NCBI GenBank assembly: GCA_944472155.2
Contig: OX235277.1
Location: 38,016,804-38,080,803 of the forward strand
Length of the DNA: 64,000 nucleotides
Source: Trichobilharzia szidati
Lineage: Eukaryota; Platyhelminthes; Trematoda; Strigeidida; Schistosomatidae
Direction: 5' to 3'
Shown here: piece by piece, positions 13,201-21,379 of the stretch
How positions within the stretch are numbered: position 1 is the first letter of the stretch
Layout of the letters: every line of letters starts with the position of its first letter
Translations under genes and position numbers: made by a program
Notes under the pieces: generated by a model
The model's database searches: none
Told to the model about the DNA's origin: nothing
Seen by the model: the letters and a program-made list of their open reading frames with translations, nothing else

Positions 13201-16200
13201 GATGAATTTGTCTAATCGTACACCTACAAGGAAGTTTTACCCCTCCCCCCCCACAAAACCCTACACTCTCCACTCCCCCTGTCTTTCCAGAAGTCCTTAC
13301 TCTAAATGGAAGGTACTCACTAATAACTAAGAACAATAAAGTGATTTCCATAAATCTGGAAAACAAATTTTTTTAATAAAAATTATTTATCTCAATTTTT
13401 TGTTTGTTTCCGACATGCCTCTGTAGATCTTGTTCGTCCAATTCCATGTTGTAAAGTTGATTCATCTATGGCTTTAAGTGATTCAACGTGTCCAACTACC
13501 TCATCGTCTACAAAACAGAATGATTCTACAGGGTGTAAAACTGTCATTCGAACTTATATTACCACATATGCGGATATTATATTCTATGTGGCACTTGGCA
13601 TCTTGGCATTCTTTGTAAGTTTTACAGAGTTAAAAACTCATAGAGTAGAACACTTTTTATTTATTTATTTTTTTGAAATATTTTTTGTTAGTCTGGTCTG
13701 TGTAACTGACACTTTCATTATTAGTATTAGATGGTTGGAGGCAATCGGAAGCAGGAAGCCTTGCCTAACTAACCTAGGTCTCTTGACACTCATAGGCAAG
13801 GCATGTCTGCGACCTCGAAGGAACTCAAGTCGTCCATTTCTTAGACACATTGCTTTTCCTCAGGCATAGTAGAAACTTGCAAATCAACAGACTGCAAAAA
13901 ACAACTTAACCAGTTGTCAGAGTAAAAACAATAACATTGAGTGTCAGTCATATTTCAATAGATTAAAACAAGAGAAATTATATGCAATATAACAATGGAG
14001 CGTTTCGACGGCACAGGCTTAAAGTAGGCCGTCACTAACTAAAGGAAAACTGTAAGCAATATTGTTCATGGAGGGGGGCATTTTTAGATCAGCAATTAAC
14101 AATCTGCTATAGAGATGGATGGTTCTTTTGGAAGTTACTTAGTTTTCATTTCATTTCAACTTAGGTAGGTAGATAATTTAAAAATACACATACATAATGA
14201 TAATTACAGAACACGATTAAAGCAAATACGTATTTTCGGTGAATTCTCATCAGGCTTTACATTTACATAATGAAGTATTAGTCATAGGCACCTGAAATAA
14301 TGTAGTTAGTGTAATATACGATCAGAGATCACAGATGCGAATTAATGGATCCAATGAAGTACATTCGGCTATGATATTTACTTGTGAAGATGAATCCCAA
14401 GACAGAACTGCCTGCCTGGACGTCATACTGATAAGAAAACCAGATGGTAGCATAAAAAGAAATTTGCATAGAAAAAGCACTTGGACATGACAATATACAC
14501 ACATTTTCACAGCTTCGTTCCTATCAAGTACAAAAGAAATTTCGTGAAGACCTTCAGCCACAGAGCTAGTTAGAGCTATATGCTCAGAAGAAGTAAGTGA
14601 AGATGAATTAAGCATTATATATGATACTTTGATCGAAAATGGCTATCTCTACAAATTTATCAAGAAACACATGACAAAGAAAGCGGAAAAGGACTACTCA
14701 CTGTCTGTAAACAAGAAGCCACTTTTTAAACGACTACAATTCAAGGGCGATATTCCAAGTGAGATAATTACGAGGAAATTAAGAAAATCAGTTCAAAGAA
14801 CTTTTAATGCTGGCGAACTACACGTATTATTCTCTACACGACCGATGGTGGTACCTCGACTGGAAGATGAAATACCTTCTAATTGTATCTACCAATTCAA
14901 CTGCGCTTGTGACTTATATAGCATGTAGTGCTGTATAGCAAACCTGTCAGCAAACACTGTTCATAGAACCTGATCCTTGTTGACTCTCTAGATATTCTGC
15001 ATCGTATGGTCACCACCTGATTCAGTGACTTAATAGTTTGGGCAGACAGGCATCTTTTCAAAATCTCCCTAGATAAATTTCGATAAATAGAAATACTATA
15101 AATTTGACGCATCCAAAATGTAAGCATCAATTTTTTGTAGTATTTCTTCTCTACTACTACCACTTAAGCATTAAAGTAGTCTGAAGATGATGAGAACCTG
15201 TGAAGTAGAATGATCATGGAGAATTCCCGTTGTAACATGTGGAAAACCAAAAACAAGTGATGATTCAGCGAAGAGACTCTTTTCAACGAATTCATCATCA
15301 AGGTGTACAATCGTATATATATGGTTTTTAAGAAGTTATATCCGGTGAGGGAATTGAAACATAGGTGTGAATGGATAAAATAATAATAATAATATGAAAT
15401 GCAATTAAAACTAAAATGTTTGTGATTATAATCGTAGTTAAATGTCAAGTGGCAAAAAAATTAATGTCATATATAGAGTAATTTATAGGATGGATAGAAC
15501 TTGAAAAAGGGTGTGCAATTATAAGATTAGTAGACAAATCGAAAAAATAAAAACGTTACGTAATATTGTGTGAAATTTAATAGCATAGAATTTAATCTTG
15601 CATAAGGGAATTGATTTAGAATGACAAGTGGAACAAGTGAAATAATACCGGGGACAATTAAAAGTGAGAGTAGTAATAGTAACAATTGACTTAATAAGGA
15701 AGAGTATACAAATTGAATAGACAAAAAATGAAAAAATGAAGAATTGGTAGAGCCAGAATATGATTGGGGATTACCATACTTTAGCATAGAGGGATTATGA
15801 CCATGAAAGTTGGAGGGGTTGAATGAACTTTTTCTGTACACAGAGATTTGGCTTTTCTGTTTCGATAGCCAAAGCTTCAGCAATACAGATGAGTCGGGTA
15901 CGTAGGGATTTGGGTAAATTACTCTTTGCCCTGTAGATGACTTTGAAGGCGGAGGCTATAGAGATAGGGTGATCATTATCACTTTATACTGCAAACTTTA
16001 TCTTCCTGTCTTTATCTAAATTTATCAAATGTGTATGAAGTTTTTTAATAGAATTTCTTGTCAATTGACTATTAGTATCCTATAGGTAGTGTATTATTTC
16101 ATTCAAGTAATTATACACTACTGAATTGCTGTATTCATCCCTTAATTATTCTTTGCTTTTCATATATTGTCTTTCACAATTCTAGGTGCTTTTAATTATT

Positions 16201-16230
16201 CTAGCTTCATTTGCGATTGTTGGACTCTAG
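870..16230 (+). CDS. Tetraspanin, C-terminal five exons (gene runs off left edge)
   Basis: Five exons join in frame to about 163 residues. In order they give a hydrophobic TM3 ending YKLYPTV, a large extracellular loop, and TM4 (from about YADIIFYVALGILAFF into the last exon). The loop has six cysteines: the diagnostic CCG, a PIPCC motif, one in STCPT and one in STGCK. The family (established) organises membrane microdomains; in schistosomes several members sit in the tegument. Junction phases are 0, 0, 1 and 0; donors are GTAAGT or GTAAGC and acceptors are all AG. TM1, the small loop and TM2 are not seen, so their exons should lie left of base 1. Introns are 2.6, 3.3, 6.3 and 2.6 kb and hold many mobile elements. 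There is one NDS sequon in the loop. The family call is firm; the exact orthologue is not known. Confidence 0.85.
935..1560. other. Intron, no recognised gene
   Basis: Holds a 115-codon open frame (973-1320) that starts inside intron sequence and matches no family I recognise. It contains a nine-G run near 1238. Treated as chance. Confidence 0.35.
1561..1690 (+). repeat. Hammerhead-ribozyme relic, Smα-like
   Basis: A stem II of GTCC (1621-1624) and GGAC (1631-1634) closes a CGAAAA loop. GAAA follows directly at 1635-1638, then a short stem III and TC at 1645-1646. CTGG (1605-1608) can pair with CCAG (1647-1650) as stem I, and the downstream ATTCCACTG resembles Smα (recall of the published ribozyme, not checked). 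The CTGATGA box is damaged (CTAGATGACGA), so cleavage is unlikely. It lies in sense orientation in a tetraspanin intron. Confidence 0.6.
1691..2875. other. Intron, nothing recognised
   Basis: AT-rich, with short random frames only. No repeat family seen elsewhere in the window was recognised. Confidence 0.35.
2880..3290 (-). mobile_element. Second RTE-type LINE family, RT C-terminal relic
   Basis: On the minus strand a frame reads LAVFDHKCLCSIRLVMWSYN and related words. This is the LLVFDHRCLR.IARI.W pattern of a schistosome LINE distinct from the KIRWPERISN family. The same segment recurs at 8670-9430 with an almost identical left boundary. Truncated and carrying stops. Confidence 0.65.
3300..3484. 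repeat. 67-bp inverted repeat with 51-bp spacer
   Basis: Arms 3300-3366 and 3418-3484 are reverse complements with about four mismatches. The left arm begins TTTTGCATATACTTTCAGCT. A transcript would fold into a long hairpin. It could be a MITE or a foldback end; no clear target duplication is visible. It lies 85 bases before a tetraspanin exon. Confidence 0.85.
3569..3673 (+). CDS. Tetraspanin exon: start of large extracellular loop
   Basis: This is exactly 35 codons, phase 0 on both sides, beginning VTSVLDTAIDSW and ending FASLMML. The mixed hydrophobic/polar pattern fits the A and B helices of a tetraspanin large loop. The acceptor is AAAAG at 3564-3568 behind a short T-rich tract; the donor is GTAAGT at 3674. 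A 67-bp inverted repeat ends 85 bases upstream. Confidence 0.78.
3842..4090 (-). mobile_element. SINE-B (hammerhead SINE) copy with inverted ends
   Basis: The reverse strand carries a tRNA-like B box (read here as GGGGTTCGAATGC) and a degraded hammerhead: CTGATGA is present but GAAA is changed to GAAC. The ends are inverted: 3852-3882 matches the complement of 4064-4090 (GGATTTCATYATGARCTGAC with few mismatches). Confidence 0.7.
4180..5125 (+). mobile_element. Penelope-like element, linker and GIY-YIG relic (type A)
   Basis: Frames spell YIKDISEITARFIKPLGIDV and SLHSVLCQPKD, the linker of PLEs. Then IIYKINCNNCEK.HYIGQ.GR.LRLCIN follows, a GIY-YIG endonuclease start with its CxxC. A frameshift lies at the A-run before HYIGQ. 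The downstream part (LKMSPSRVMRASQIN) recurs on the other strand at 45245-45790. Inactive, intronic. Confidence 0.75.
5429..6100. mobile_element. Head-to-head pair of SINE-B copies forming a foldback
   Basis: 5429-5650 is a reverse copy and 5855-6100 a forward copy, joined by about 200 bp that includes CATAGCGCAACCACTTCG. The outer ends pair over about 75 bases. The reverse copy keeps CTGATGA but has GATG for GAAA. The forward copy has lost both boxes but keeps a B box (GGGTTCGAACTT). Confidence 0.7.
6101..6995. other. Intron, nothing recognised
   Basis: AT-rich, with T-rich runs and a pyrimidine tract leading to the CCG exon. No mobile-element protein similarity seen. Confidence 0.35.
6996..7086 (+). 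CDS. Tetraspanin exon: CCG motif
   Basis: Begins LNCCGSSS directly after a strong pyrimidine tract and CAG acceptor (TTTCTTCTCAG). The CCG triplet is the signature of the tetraspanin large loop and supplies two of the six loop cysteines. The exon ends in phase 1 at a GTAAGC donor. Confidence 0.88.
7228..7265. repeat. (TA)n microsatellite
   Basis: About 18 TA units just left of an RTE tail. Confidence 0.9.
7270..7508 (+). mobile_element. RTE/SR2-like LINE 3' tail
   Basis: Reads as the end of the RTE protein (GKRRVGHQCK.TWRRSCEEEMKSCGQTWRQVKTLAEN) followed by the typical GAAGCCCTATGTTCCTCTAG tail and AATAATA. 5' truncated. Confidence 0.75.
7528..8045 (+). mobile_element. Penelope-like element 3' part (type B), decayed
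   Basis: Starts CCCTGCAATGATTTCCAGGT, matching the GIY-YIG entry of the copies at 11.4 and 29.8 kb. It continues through the SRLVDPNKIRNL-like and LITEALFVKGTK words to AACAATAATACTGTTTCAC. Several stops. Confidence 0.7.
8380..8592 (-). mobile_element. SINE-C (tRNA head, RTE-like tail)
   Basis: Read on the minus strand, GGTGGCATAGCGGTTAGGAC (A box) and GGGGTTCGATCCCTGG (B box) form a tRNA-like pol III promoter. The body follows, then a tail ending near GGGAACGTGAAGG. This copy has a fuller head than most, in the intron after the CCG exon. Confidence 0.8.
8670..9430 (-). mobile_element. Second RTE-type LINE family, RT fragment
   Basis: Minus-strand frames read LEYTDDIVLLSEDADKMQSL (the YADD box changed to YTDD) then CNLRMFHMRFAP..KCKMMLQDW. 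Further on come the FDH.CLRSI words also found at 2880-3290. Truncated both ends, with stops. Confidence 0.75.
9560..9660 (+). repeat. PLE 3'-end motif copy
   Basis: Contains CTGATGATGAATT then CGAAAAGAGTACTCTTTG. The same motif closes PLE copies at 15.3, 26.9, 32.8, 36.9 and 47.2 kb. No PLE coding part is recognisable next to it. Confidence 0.5.
9685..10645 (+). mobile_element. RTE/SR2-like LINE, RT C-terminal half
   Basis: Frames give VDWIMRQTVGN.KKGISWTD, DDLCLMSHKIEDLQAKTDKL, VNIDKTEVMKI, a glutamine run (KQQQQQHP), and RRDLKEVTSFTYLGSIVSTT. Frameshifted tail words follow, then GGAACCCAAAAGAACAATA. Frameshifts near 10045 and 10190. Intronic. Confidence 0.8.
10785..11030 (-). mobile_element. 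SINE-C copy
   Basis: The left end shows the complement of the GAAGC..TGTTCCACTGGGAAC tail. The right end has a tRNA-like head with B box complement GAATTGAACCCCAG. More diverged than the 8.4-kb copy. Confidence 0.7.
11121..11148. repeat. (AT)n microsatellite
   Basis: About 12 AT units, ending TACATATCC. Confidence 0.85.
11347..13005 (+). mobile_element. Penelope-like element, copy 1, framed by 13-bp target duplication
   Basis: TTAAATGAATTTC occurs at 11347-11359 and 12993-13005 and frames the insertion. Inside are an inverted copy of the element's own 3' end (11360-11545, complement of 12759-12951), an RT fragment with YVDD, an Asn/Asp-rich linker, a GIY-YIG region (about 12450-12850) and a 3' end. 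The tail after 12951 (CAGTGCCCAAGTTTTACACA) resembles an RT segment found inverted at the 5' end of copy 2. Intronic, sense to the tetraspanin. Confidence 0.85.
11499..12311 (+). pseudogene. PLE reverse transcriptase fragment (270 codons)
   Basis: The first 15-16 codons derive from the inverted 3' end; real RT begins at DQELELRTKVPLED. TEGVATGSAISPVVADIF (from residue 54) is the PLE form of the PQG region, and WWRYVDDTF carries the YVDD catalytic pair (D95, D96). Then come MLDCNVKR and VYRKPPHSNRYLDFRSSHP, the thumb typical of PLEs. An Asn/Asp-rich low-complexity tail covers about 227-256. The fingers and motif A are missing, so it is not an active enzyme. A stop follows where copy 2 continues. 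Confidence 0.85.
13006..13426. other. Intron, nothing recognised
   Basis: Holds a C-rich stretch (TTTTACCCCTCCCCCCCCAC) near 13237 and the acceptor tract of the loop exon. Confidence 0.35.
13427..13614 (+). CDS. Tetraspanin exon: end of loop and start of TM4
   Basis: With the single base carried from the previous exon it reads N-LVRPIPCCKVD, then a Ser/Thr-rich stretch with two more cysteines (STCPT, STGCK), then the start of TM4 ending GILAFF. The acceptor is CTGTAG at 13421-13426; the donor is GTAAGT at 13615. The PxPCC and final GC complete the six-cysteine loop. An open frame continues past the donor but loses similarity. Confidence 0.88.
13635..13730 (+). repeat. Short repeat shared with the tetraspanin 3' UTR
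   Basis: TAGAACACTTTTTATTTATT...TTGTTAGTCTGGTCTGTGTAACTGACACTTTCAT recurs with changes at 16431-16495. Each copy sits just after one of the last two exons. Confidence 0.6.
13731..13875 (-). repeat. SINE-A hammerhead relic
   Basis: On the minus strand it reads GGTCGCAGACATGCCTTGCC, TATGAGTG, then CCTAGGTTAGTTAGGCAAGGC. Stem I arms (GCCTTGCC / GGCAAGGC) survive but CTGATGA is CCTATGA and the GAAA box is lost. Same family as 58468-58896 and 62805-62990. Confidence 0.6.
14315..14935 (+). mobile_element. Penelope-like element, thumb/linker fragment
   Basis: Broken frames give DVILIRKPDGSIKRNLHRKS, TWTWQYTHFHSFVPIKYKRN and FVKTFSHRA, then IENGYLYKFIKKHM, KKPLFKRLQFKGDIPSEII and CIYQFNCACDLYS. This is the order thumb, linker, start of GIY-YIG. 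It breaks off inside the endonuclease. Confidence 0.8.
14936..15160. other. Intron between two PLE pieces
   Basis: No confident similarity; short frames only. Confidence 0.3.
15165..16000 (-). mobile_element. Penelope-like element 3' end, antisense
   Basis: The minus strand reads EALAIETEKPNLCVQKKFIQ then PLQLSWS and stop, the usual end of the PLE protein. An AT-rich 3' region follows, with TTGATGATGAATTC and GAAAAGAGTCTCTTCGC near 15270-15310. Truncated upstream. Confidence 0.75.
16186..16230 (+). CDS. Tetraspanin last exon: end of TM4 and stop
   Basis: Codes VLLIILASFAIVGL then TAG at 16228-16230. It completes the hydrophobic helix begun in the previous exon, leaving a very short cytoplasmic tail. 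The acceptor is TTCTAG; entry phase 0 matches the previous exon. Confidence 0.85.
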   Translation: MLLIILASFAIVGL

Positions 16231-16540
16231 AAACGGCAGCATCAGCCGCAGCCGCACTAGCAGCAGCAGCAGCAAAAGAAGGAGACGCGGCAGTTTTATA
16301 CAAGAACCGATGAAATTCACCAGGGTGAATATGTGTGTGTGTGCGTGTGCGTGTCTGCACACACTCTTGTACTCGCGTGTTTCTGTTCTGTGTTTCTTTC
16401 AGTGTTGTACCTTTGATCAACCATAAAAGTAGAACGCTTTTGTTTGTTTGTTTGTTTTATTTTGTTAGTTTGGTCTGTGTAATTGACATTTTCATGCTAT
16501 ACTAGATTGAAATTGAATCAATAAAAATTATCATCATGAC
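16231..16540 (+). other. Probable tetraspanin 3' UTR
   Basis: Follows the stop codon. It holds a short AGC repeat near 16255-16275, a GT/GC-alternating tract near 16331-16353, and AATAAA at 16520-16525 as the likely poly(A) signal. An RTE fragment begins about 60 bases further on. The AATAAA assignment is inference. Confidence 0.5.
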
Positions 16541-16589
16541 ATAATGAGAATTATTATTACTATTACCAGATCATGCATTGATCATATCG

Positions 16590-17815
16590 CCACATTATGA
16601 ATCATCATTGAACAAAGCCTGGAATGGCAGTCACCTCTCTATCTCAAGTTCATCGACGTTGAAAAGGCCTTCGACAGCGTCGATCGAGAGGTGCTTTGGC
16701 AATTACTTTGCTACTACGGGTTGCCATGGACAATTATACATCTCATCCAACAGCTAGCTGTACGACAATGCTGCATGCCAATTAATCCACAACGGGAAAC
16801 TTACGGTATCCTTCGAAGTGAGGACAGGAGTAAGACAAGCTGGCTGCCTACGACCGCCTATGATTTTCCTGACTGCAGTAGATTGGATAATGCGACAAAC
16901 AGCGGACAATGAGGAAACAGGCATAAAATGGACTCGCACAAAACACTTGGAGGATCTGCACTTCACCAATGATATATGTCTGATTTCCCACAAACTGGAA
17001 GATGTGTAAGTGAGAAGCAACAAGTTGGCAGAAGAGGCATCCAGAGAAGATAGGACTTCACGTGGACATAGAGAAAACAGAGATGATGAAGATTCCTGGC
17101 CAACACCACCAACAGCAACAACAACAACAGACAACAATCAGCATAAATGGAAGGAACCTGAAAGAAACAACCTCTTTTACCTACCCACCTAGGAAGCATC
17201 GTTTCAACTACAGGCGGACGGAGCTGACGAGGATATCAAAGCAAGAATCGGGAAAGCAAGACAAGCTTTCACTACTCTCTCAAGTCTGTGTGGAGGTCAA
17301 CAACACTCAGCATCAAAAATAAGATCCGGATTTTCAACTCCAATGTGAAGTCAGTGCTACGTGTTATACGGATCAGAGACGTGCACTGCGCGTCATGAAG
17401 GGCATTTCAAACAAACTACAGACCTTCATTCACATTTGTCTTCGCTCAATACTCAAGATCAGGTGGCCAGAAAAGATCAGCAACAGAGATCTTTGGGAGC
17501 GAACCAACCAGGAACCGATTGCGCAACAAATAGGCGGGAAGAAATGGAGATGGATTGGACATACTCTGAGGAAGCAAACCATCAAGTGACATCACTAGAC
17601 AAGCCATTGCTCGAGTGGAACTCGACAGGGAAGCGGCGAGTTGGCCGTCAGTGCAAGGGTGACTTCGATGAGGCCATGTGAAGAGGAGATGAAAACGTGT
17701 GGGCAGACTTGGAGCCAGGTGAAGACTCTAGCAGAGAACCAAATGCAATGGAGACGCATGGCTGAAGCCCTATGTTCCTCTAGGAATTAAAGGAAACAGT
17801 AATAATAATAATTAC
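16590..17815 (+). mobile_element. RTE/SR2-like LINE, RT domain relic
   Basis: Frames give LKFIDVEKAFDSVDREVLWQ (RT motif A with its Asp), LCYYGLPWTIIHLIQ, a broken RTGVRQ.GCL.PP region, and LHFTNDICLISHKLEDV in place of FADD. They continue to IEKTEMMKIPGQHHQQQQQQ, NGRNLKETTSFTY and the C-terminal words. The 3' end is GAAGCCCTATGTTCCTCTAG plus AATAATAATA. Many frameshifts. Confidence 0.85.
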
Positions 17816-18239
17816 CAGAAAGAGAGTATCGTCTACACTTCTGCTGAAGCTATTTAGTCTATGGCTTGTTGTATGGATTTGGACAAATTGTGAATGTCGA
17901 TTTTTCCATCAACCAACCAACAATATTACTTAGTTAGTTAGAGATCACTGATAGTCAGAGAACACCGGACAGCCATTTCGTCCAAGTTTGGGTCTAGTAT
18001 TTGTTCTTCACCAAATTCACATTGAAACTCATCCAGTTCCGTACAAAAACTTACAGTCCAAATGTCAATCTCCAGCTCACTGTTGATGTACTGAAGGTGT
18101 GCTGAGAAGGTGTGACCAGTGGGGTGTACTATGTGTCAAGATGTTGTGGATGCTAACTGGAGGAAGTGGTTAGGAATAGCTCTATATCATGGCTAAAAGG
18201 ATAAAACCTAAACAGTGTGGTAGAGTAAAACTCCATTAT
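17816..18239. other. No recognised feature
   Basis: Unique-looking AT-rich sequence between an RTE tail and an antisense PLE. Confidence 0.3.
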
Positions 18240-19300
18240 GGATAGGATTTTATTTTGATAAAATCACACAGTGTTGTTATACAGTAATATTTACTGATGA
18301 CGACATTCCAAGCACAATTTATCACTGCTCATCATCATATCGTAGTACTCACACACACCTTTCTTGCTTCATTTATATACATGAATAAAAATTGATGATT
18401 AGACATTTGAATAGAATCAATATAAGTTAATATTAGTGTTATCAATAAAATACAATGAGGTGGGAAATAAGATGTTTTTTTATAGTAAAAATAAGTAACT
18501 TTTTAGAATGTTATAATGTGAATTGAATTGAAATACATTTTAAGATTATTTATTATCCTCTGATTTGACTGCTGGTAATAATATCTTCCACATCTCTGGT
18601 ATTTGCGTTGAGTCACCTCTGCTGCGTATGTATTGCGTGTAGACTCGATGAACCAGGCAGGATTCAGTAATCGATCTCTCCCTCTCTCTCTCTCCAACTA
18701 CCTATATTACTCTATAGAATTTTGACTCTGTCCCACCCTATTTTGTGTTAACGCATGCAGTGCAATGCAGTGCTGAGTTCCTCTTTCTAAATTACTTATC
18801 TTTGTGGGGTCAATCATTCTAACCTTAGCTGGATTCTTATGTTCTGATAATATGGTTGACCTAACTCACAGTCATCGCAAGGTATTTTGTAAATTATATT
18901 GTTTTGTCTAATTGGCTCTACAGGGTCTTTTAGCCCTCAGAGCTTGCCTCTGATTGATTTTATGGGTTTGAATGTCACTCTAATTCCTGTTTTTTTCGCG
19001 ATTCCTGCTACGTAGGGTCTCAGATGTCCCCTCCTAGTATAGTAAAACTACTGTAGATACCTGATATTCTCTCTTATTTATGTTATCCTAACTAGTTTAA
19101 CCATTATTTTTACCTCTTTTTTGACCTCTTTGATATTCCTAATGAATTTTATAGGATAGTTACTTGACACGAACGCTTCTTCTATCTGTTTCATTTCATC
19201 GTTAAGGTTTCTTGTTGTACTACTTAGTGCTATTGCTCAGTTTGTTAGACACTTAACTAAGCCTGACTTTATCTAAACCGTGGTTTGACAGAAGTTAGAA
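18240..19300 (-). mobile_element. Penelope-like element (type B), antisense relic
   Basis: Minus-strand words RNLNDEMKQIEEAFVSSNYP, then a GIRVTFKPIKSIRGKL-like linker, then GIY-YIG remnants. The 3' end matches the type-B copies (complement of AATATTACTGTATAAC at the left). Stops throughout. Confidence 0.7.
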
Positions 19301-19984
19301 TTAACGGATCAGTCTATTCTCGCCCCCGTGGCTGAATGGTAAACGAGACTAAACACTGCCCTCCATAAGTGCTCCAGGAGTCATGATATGACACACATTC
19401 GAAATACCCCTAATTTGACTGAACGTCAATTGTACAGACGTAAATCTGAAGCATTCTTGATGCAGTAGGCCGTTAATTGCAGTTTAAAATCGTGAAAATG
19501 CAAATTCACTAGCTTAACTCTGAATTCCGAAGCCTAGATATGACCAGCCAACAATATAAACTGTCACCACAGACTATCAAGTGGAACTCTCCAAAGCCGT
19601 CCAAAGTAAATACCTGTTAGAATTTTTTCTAGTTCATAATTCATTGAATTAGTTATATAGTCAGTGATATTGATCGTGTAACCTGAAGGTCCTGGGTTCG
19701 GTCTCTGGTGAGTTCGTTGGCGGTTTTCAATGATCTCTAACTGGTACTAGTTTGTAACAAAATCTATATTGATGTTTAAGACATGCTGATGAAAAAATGT
19801 CAGCACGAAGTAAGTAAACATTTAGTGAACGCTGCACAACTATTGTGCATATAAAATGCTATTAACAGTTATTAATGTCACTGGAGATGATGGAAGATGG
19901 AATAAAGATGTAGGTGAATGCATCGTTCAAACTAGTGGCATCCGAATTTCTATCCCAGCTCTCTACCAACCGACCTGCAAGATC
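19301..19984. other. Intergenic with SINE-B fragment
   Basis: GTAACCTGAAGGTCCTGGG followed by TTCGGTCTC near 19679-19710, and ATCTCTAACTGG near 19733, are SINE-B head and 3' arm with the hammerhead deleted. The remainder is unrecognised. Confidence 0.4.
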
Positions 19985-21050
19985 CGGCTCCTATATTAAA
20001 TGTTAGCGGAAGCTACAGGGTACAAAGTAGCCTCTAATAGAGGTTGGGTAAATGGAGTTATGCCAGAAAGTCTCGAATTCCCTAAATAATAAGTCAAACG
20101 GAAGATTTTCTTAGGAGTTAACAAGATATGAGACGGCCAACCAAATACTAGAACAGAAACTGATACCAAGATAAATAATATTCGACTTGTTCCTACCATA
20201 GTGCCGTTGATGTTACTAGAATCCTGTCAGCGAATCATTTCACGCAAGTCTTGTTCACTTCTGGAACTAGAATTAACTGTCATACATTTCAAGGCATTCA
20301 GTTTACGACCATCTGAATAAGGCTGTTTATTAAATTCAGATAGGAAATTATTCATATCAGAAGATTGTAATGCCGAAATAAATGGGACAGAAGTTACCAG
20401 ATCATAACCACATTTAATGAAATTGGCTATAGAAGAATTCGGTAAGTCATGTAAAAAGAAAGGGAATACAGGTGGAGAAAGTACACAGTCTCGACGTACA
20501 TCAGCTTCCTCTGAGCAAAGAAGTGAAGTGCTTTCCACTACACACAGTGTAATTGTCTCTTATCTTAAAACAAAAGGGCAGTCGACGTGTGACCCAAGAA
20601 TCATTGCAGGATGAAGTTAGCTTGCATAGTGAGAATACCTTAGAAATAGAATCGTAAGCAACAGTGTAGTCTGAGAAGGTAGATTGAACGAACTTCGCAC
20701 ATCAAGTCTACACTGGAAACGATGTAGTACAGAGGTAGCATGCAAAGTGCTTATGTAACTGCAGAAAACAGGGGACTTGGTAGCGGAATTTTTATAGGGA
20801 AAAAGACACCATATCTGTACATTTTTAGTCACATTAAAGGTTAGCTAGGTCAGCGGATAATTCACTGTTCTGAATGGATGTCGATTTCTCGAAGGTTAAA
20901 CAATGAGGCAAGCAGTCTTCCAACAAGATTATCTCCTGACTGAAGCGTAAATGAAATCCAGATTTGAGGAATAACACTCCTACCTCTGCAGCCATTGACT
21001 TAAAATGTCGTTTCCAAATTCCAATGCTTCCTGTCAATCTTCATCAATAA
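19985..21050 (-). mobile_element. CR1-like LINE RT fragment, antisense
   Basis: The minus strand reads VLSPPVFPFFLHDLPNSSIA, then NFIKCGYDLVTSVPF where YADD is destroyed. NNFLSEFNKQPYSDGRKLNA and PKKIFRLTYYLG follow. The same words occur intact in the copy at 37.4 kb. Frameshifts and stops. Confidence 0.8.
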
Positions 21051-21379
21051 ACTACTGACAAATCTTTTCAGTAGTATACGCCTCACCTAGCTGCATTTAT
21101 AAGCAAATTGCTTGAGTGTTTAAGAATGAAACAGAATTTTTGTCATAGTTATCAGAAATGGCGAGGTGAAGACAAATGGCCTAAACTTTAAACCTGATCC
21201 AAAAAGATAATGACCTTGTTACAGGTATAATCTGTATTTCTTTTTTCAATGCAACAGGTAATGTATCCCTGTGAAATGAGGCATTGAAGATTTGTGTGGG
21301 CGAATGACAGAAAATACCTGTGGGATTGAAATGTGCCAGATCGTGCACATGTTATACACACACTAGCTTCAAAACGCTA

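Noticed and set aside
13468..13869. 133-codon intronless gene
   Set aside because: Only the first part is real (tetraspanin loop and TM4). The GTAAGT donor at 13615 and the fit of the 16186 exon show the rest is intron.
16196..16426. Gene with Ser/Arg or Ala-rich repeat
   Set aside because: The AGC repeat and GT tract lie in the 3' UTR after the tetraspanin stop; the frames on both strands are by-products.
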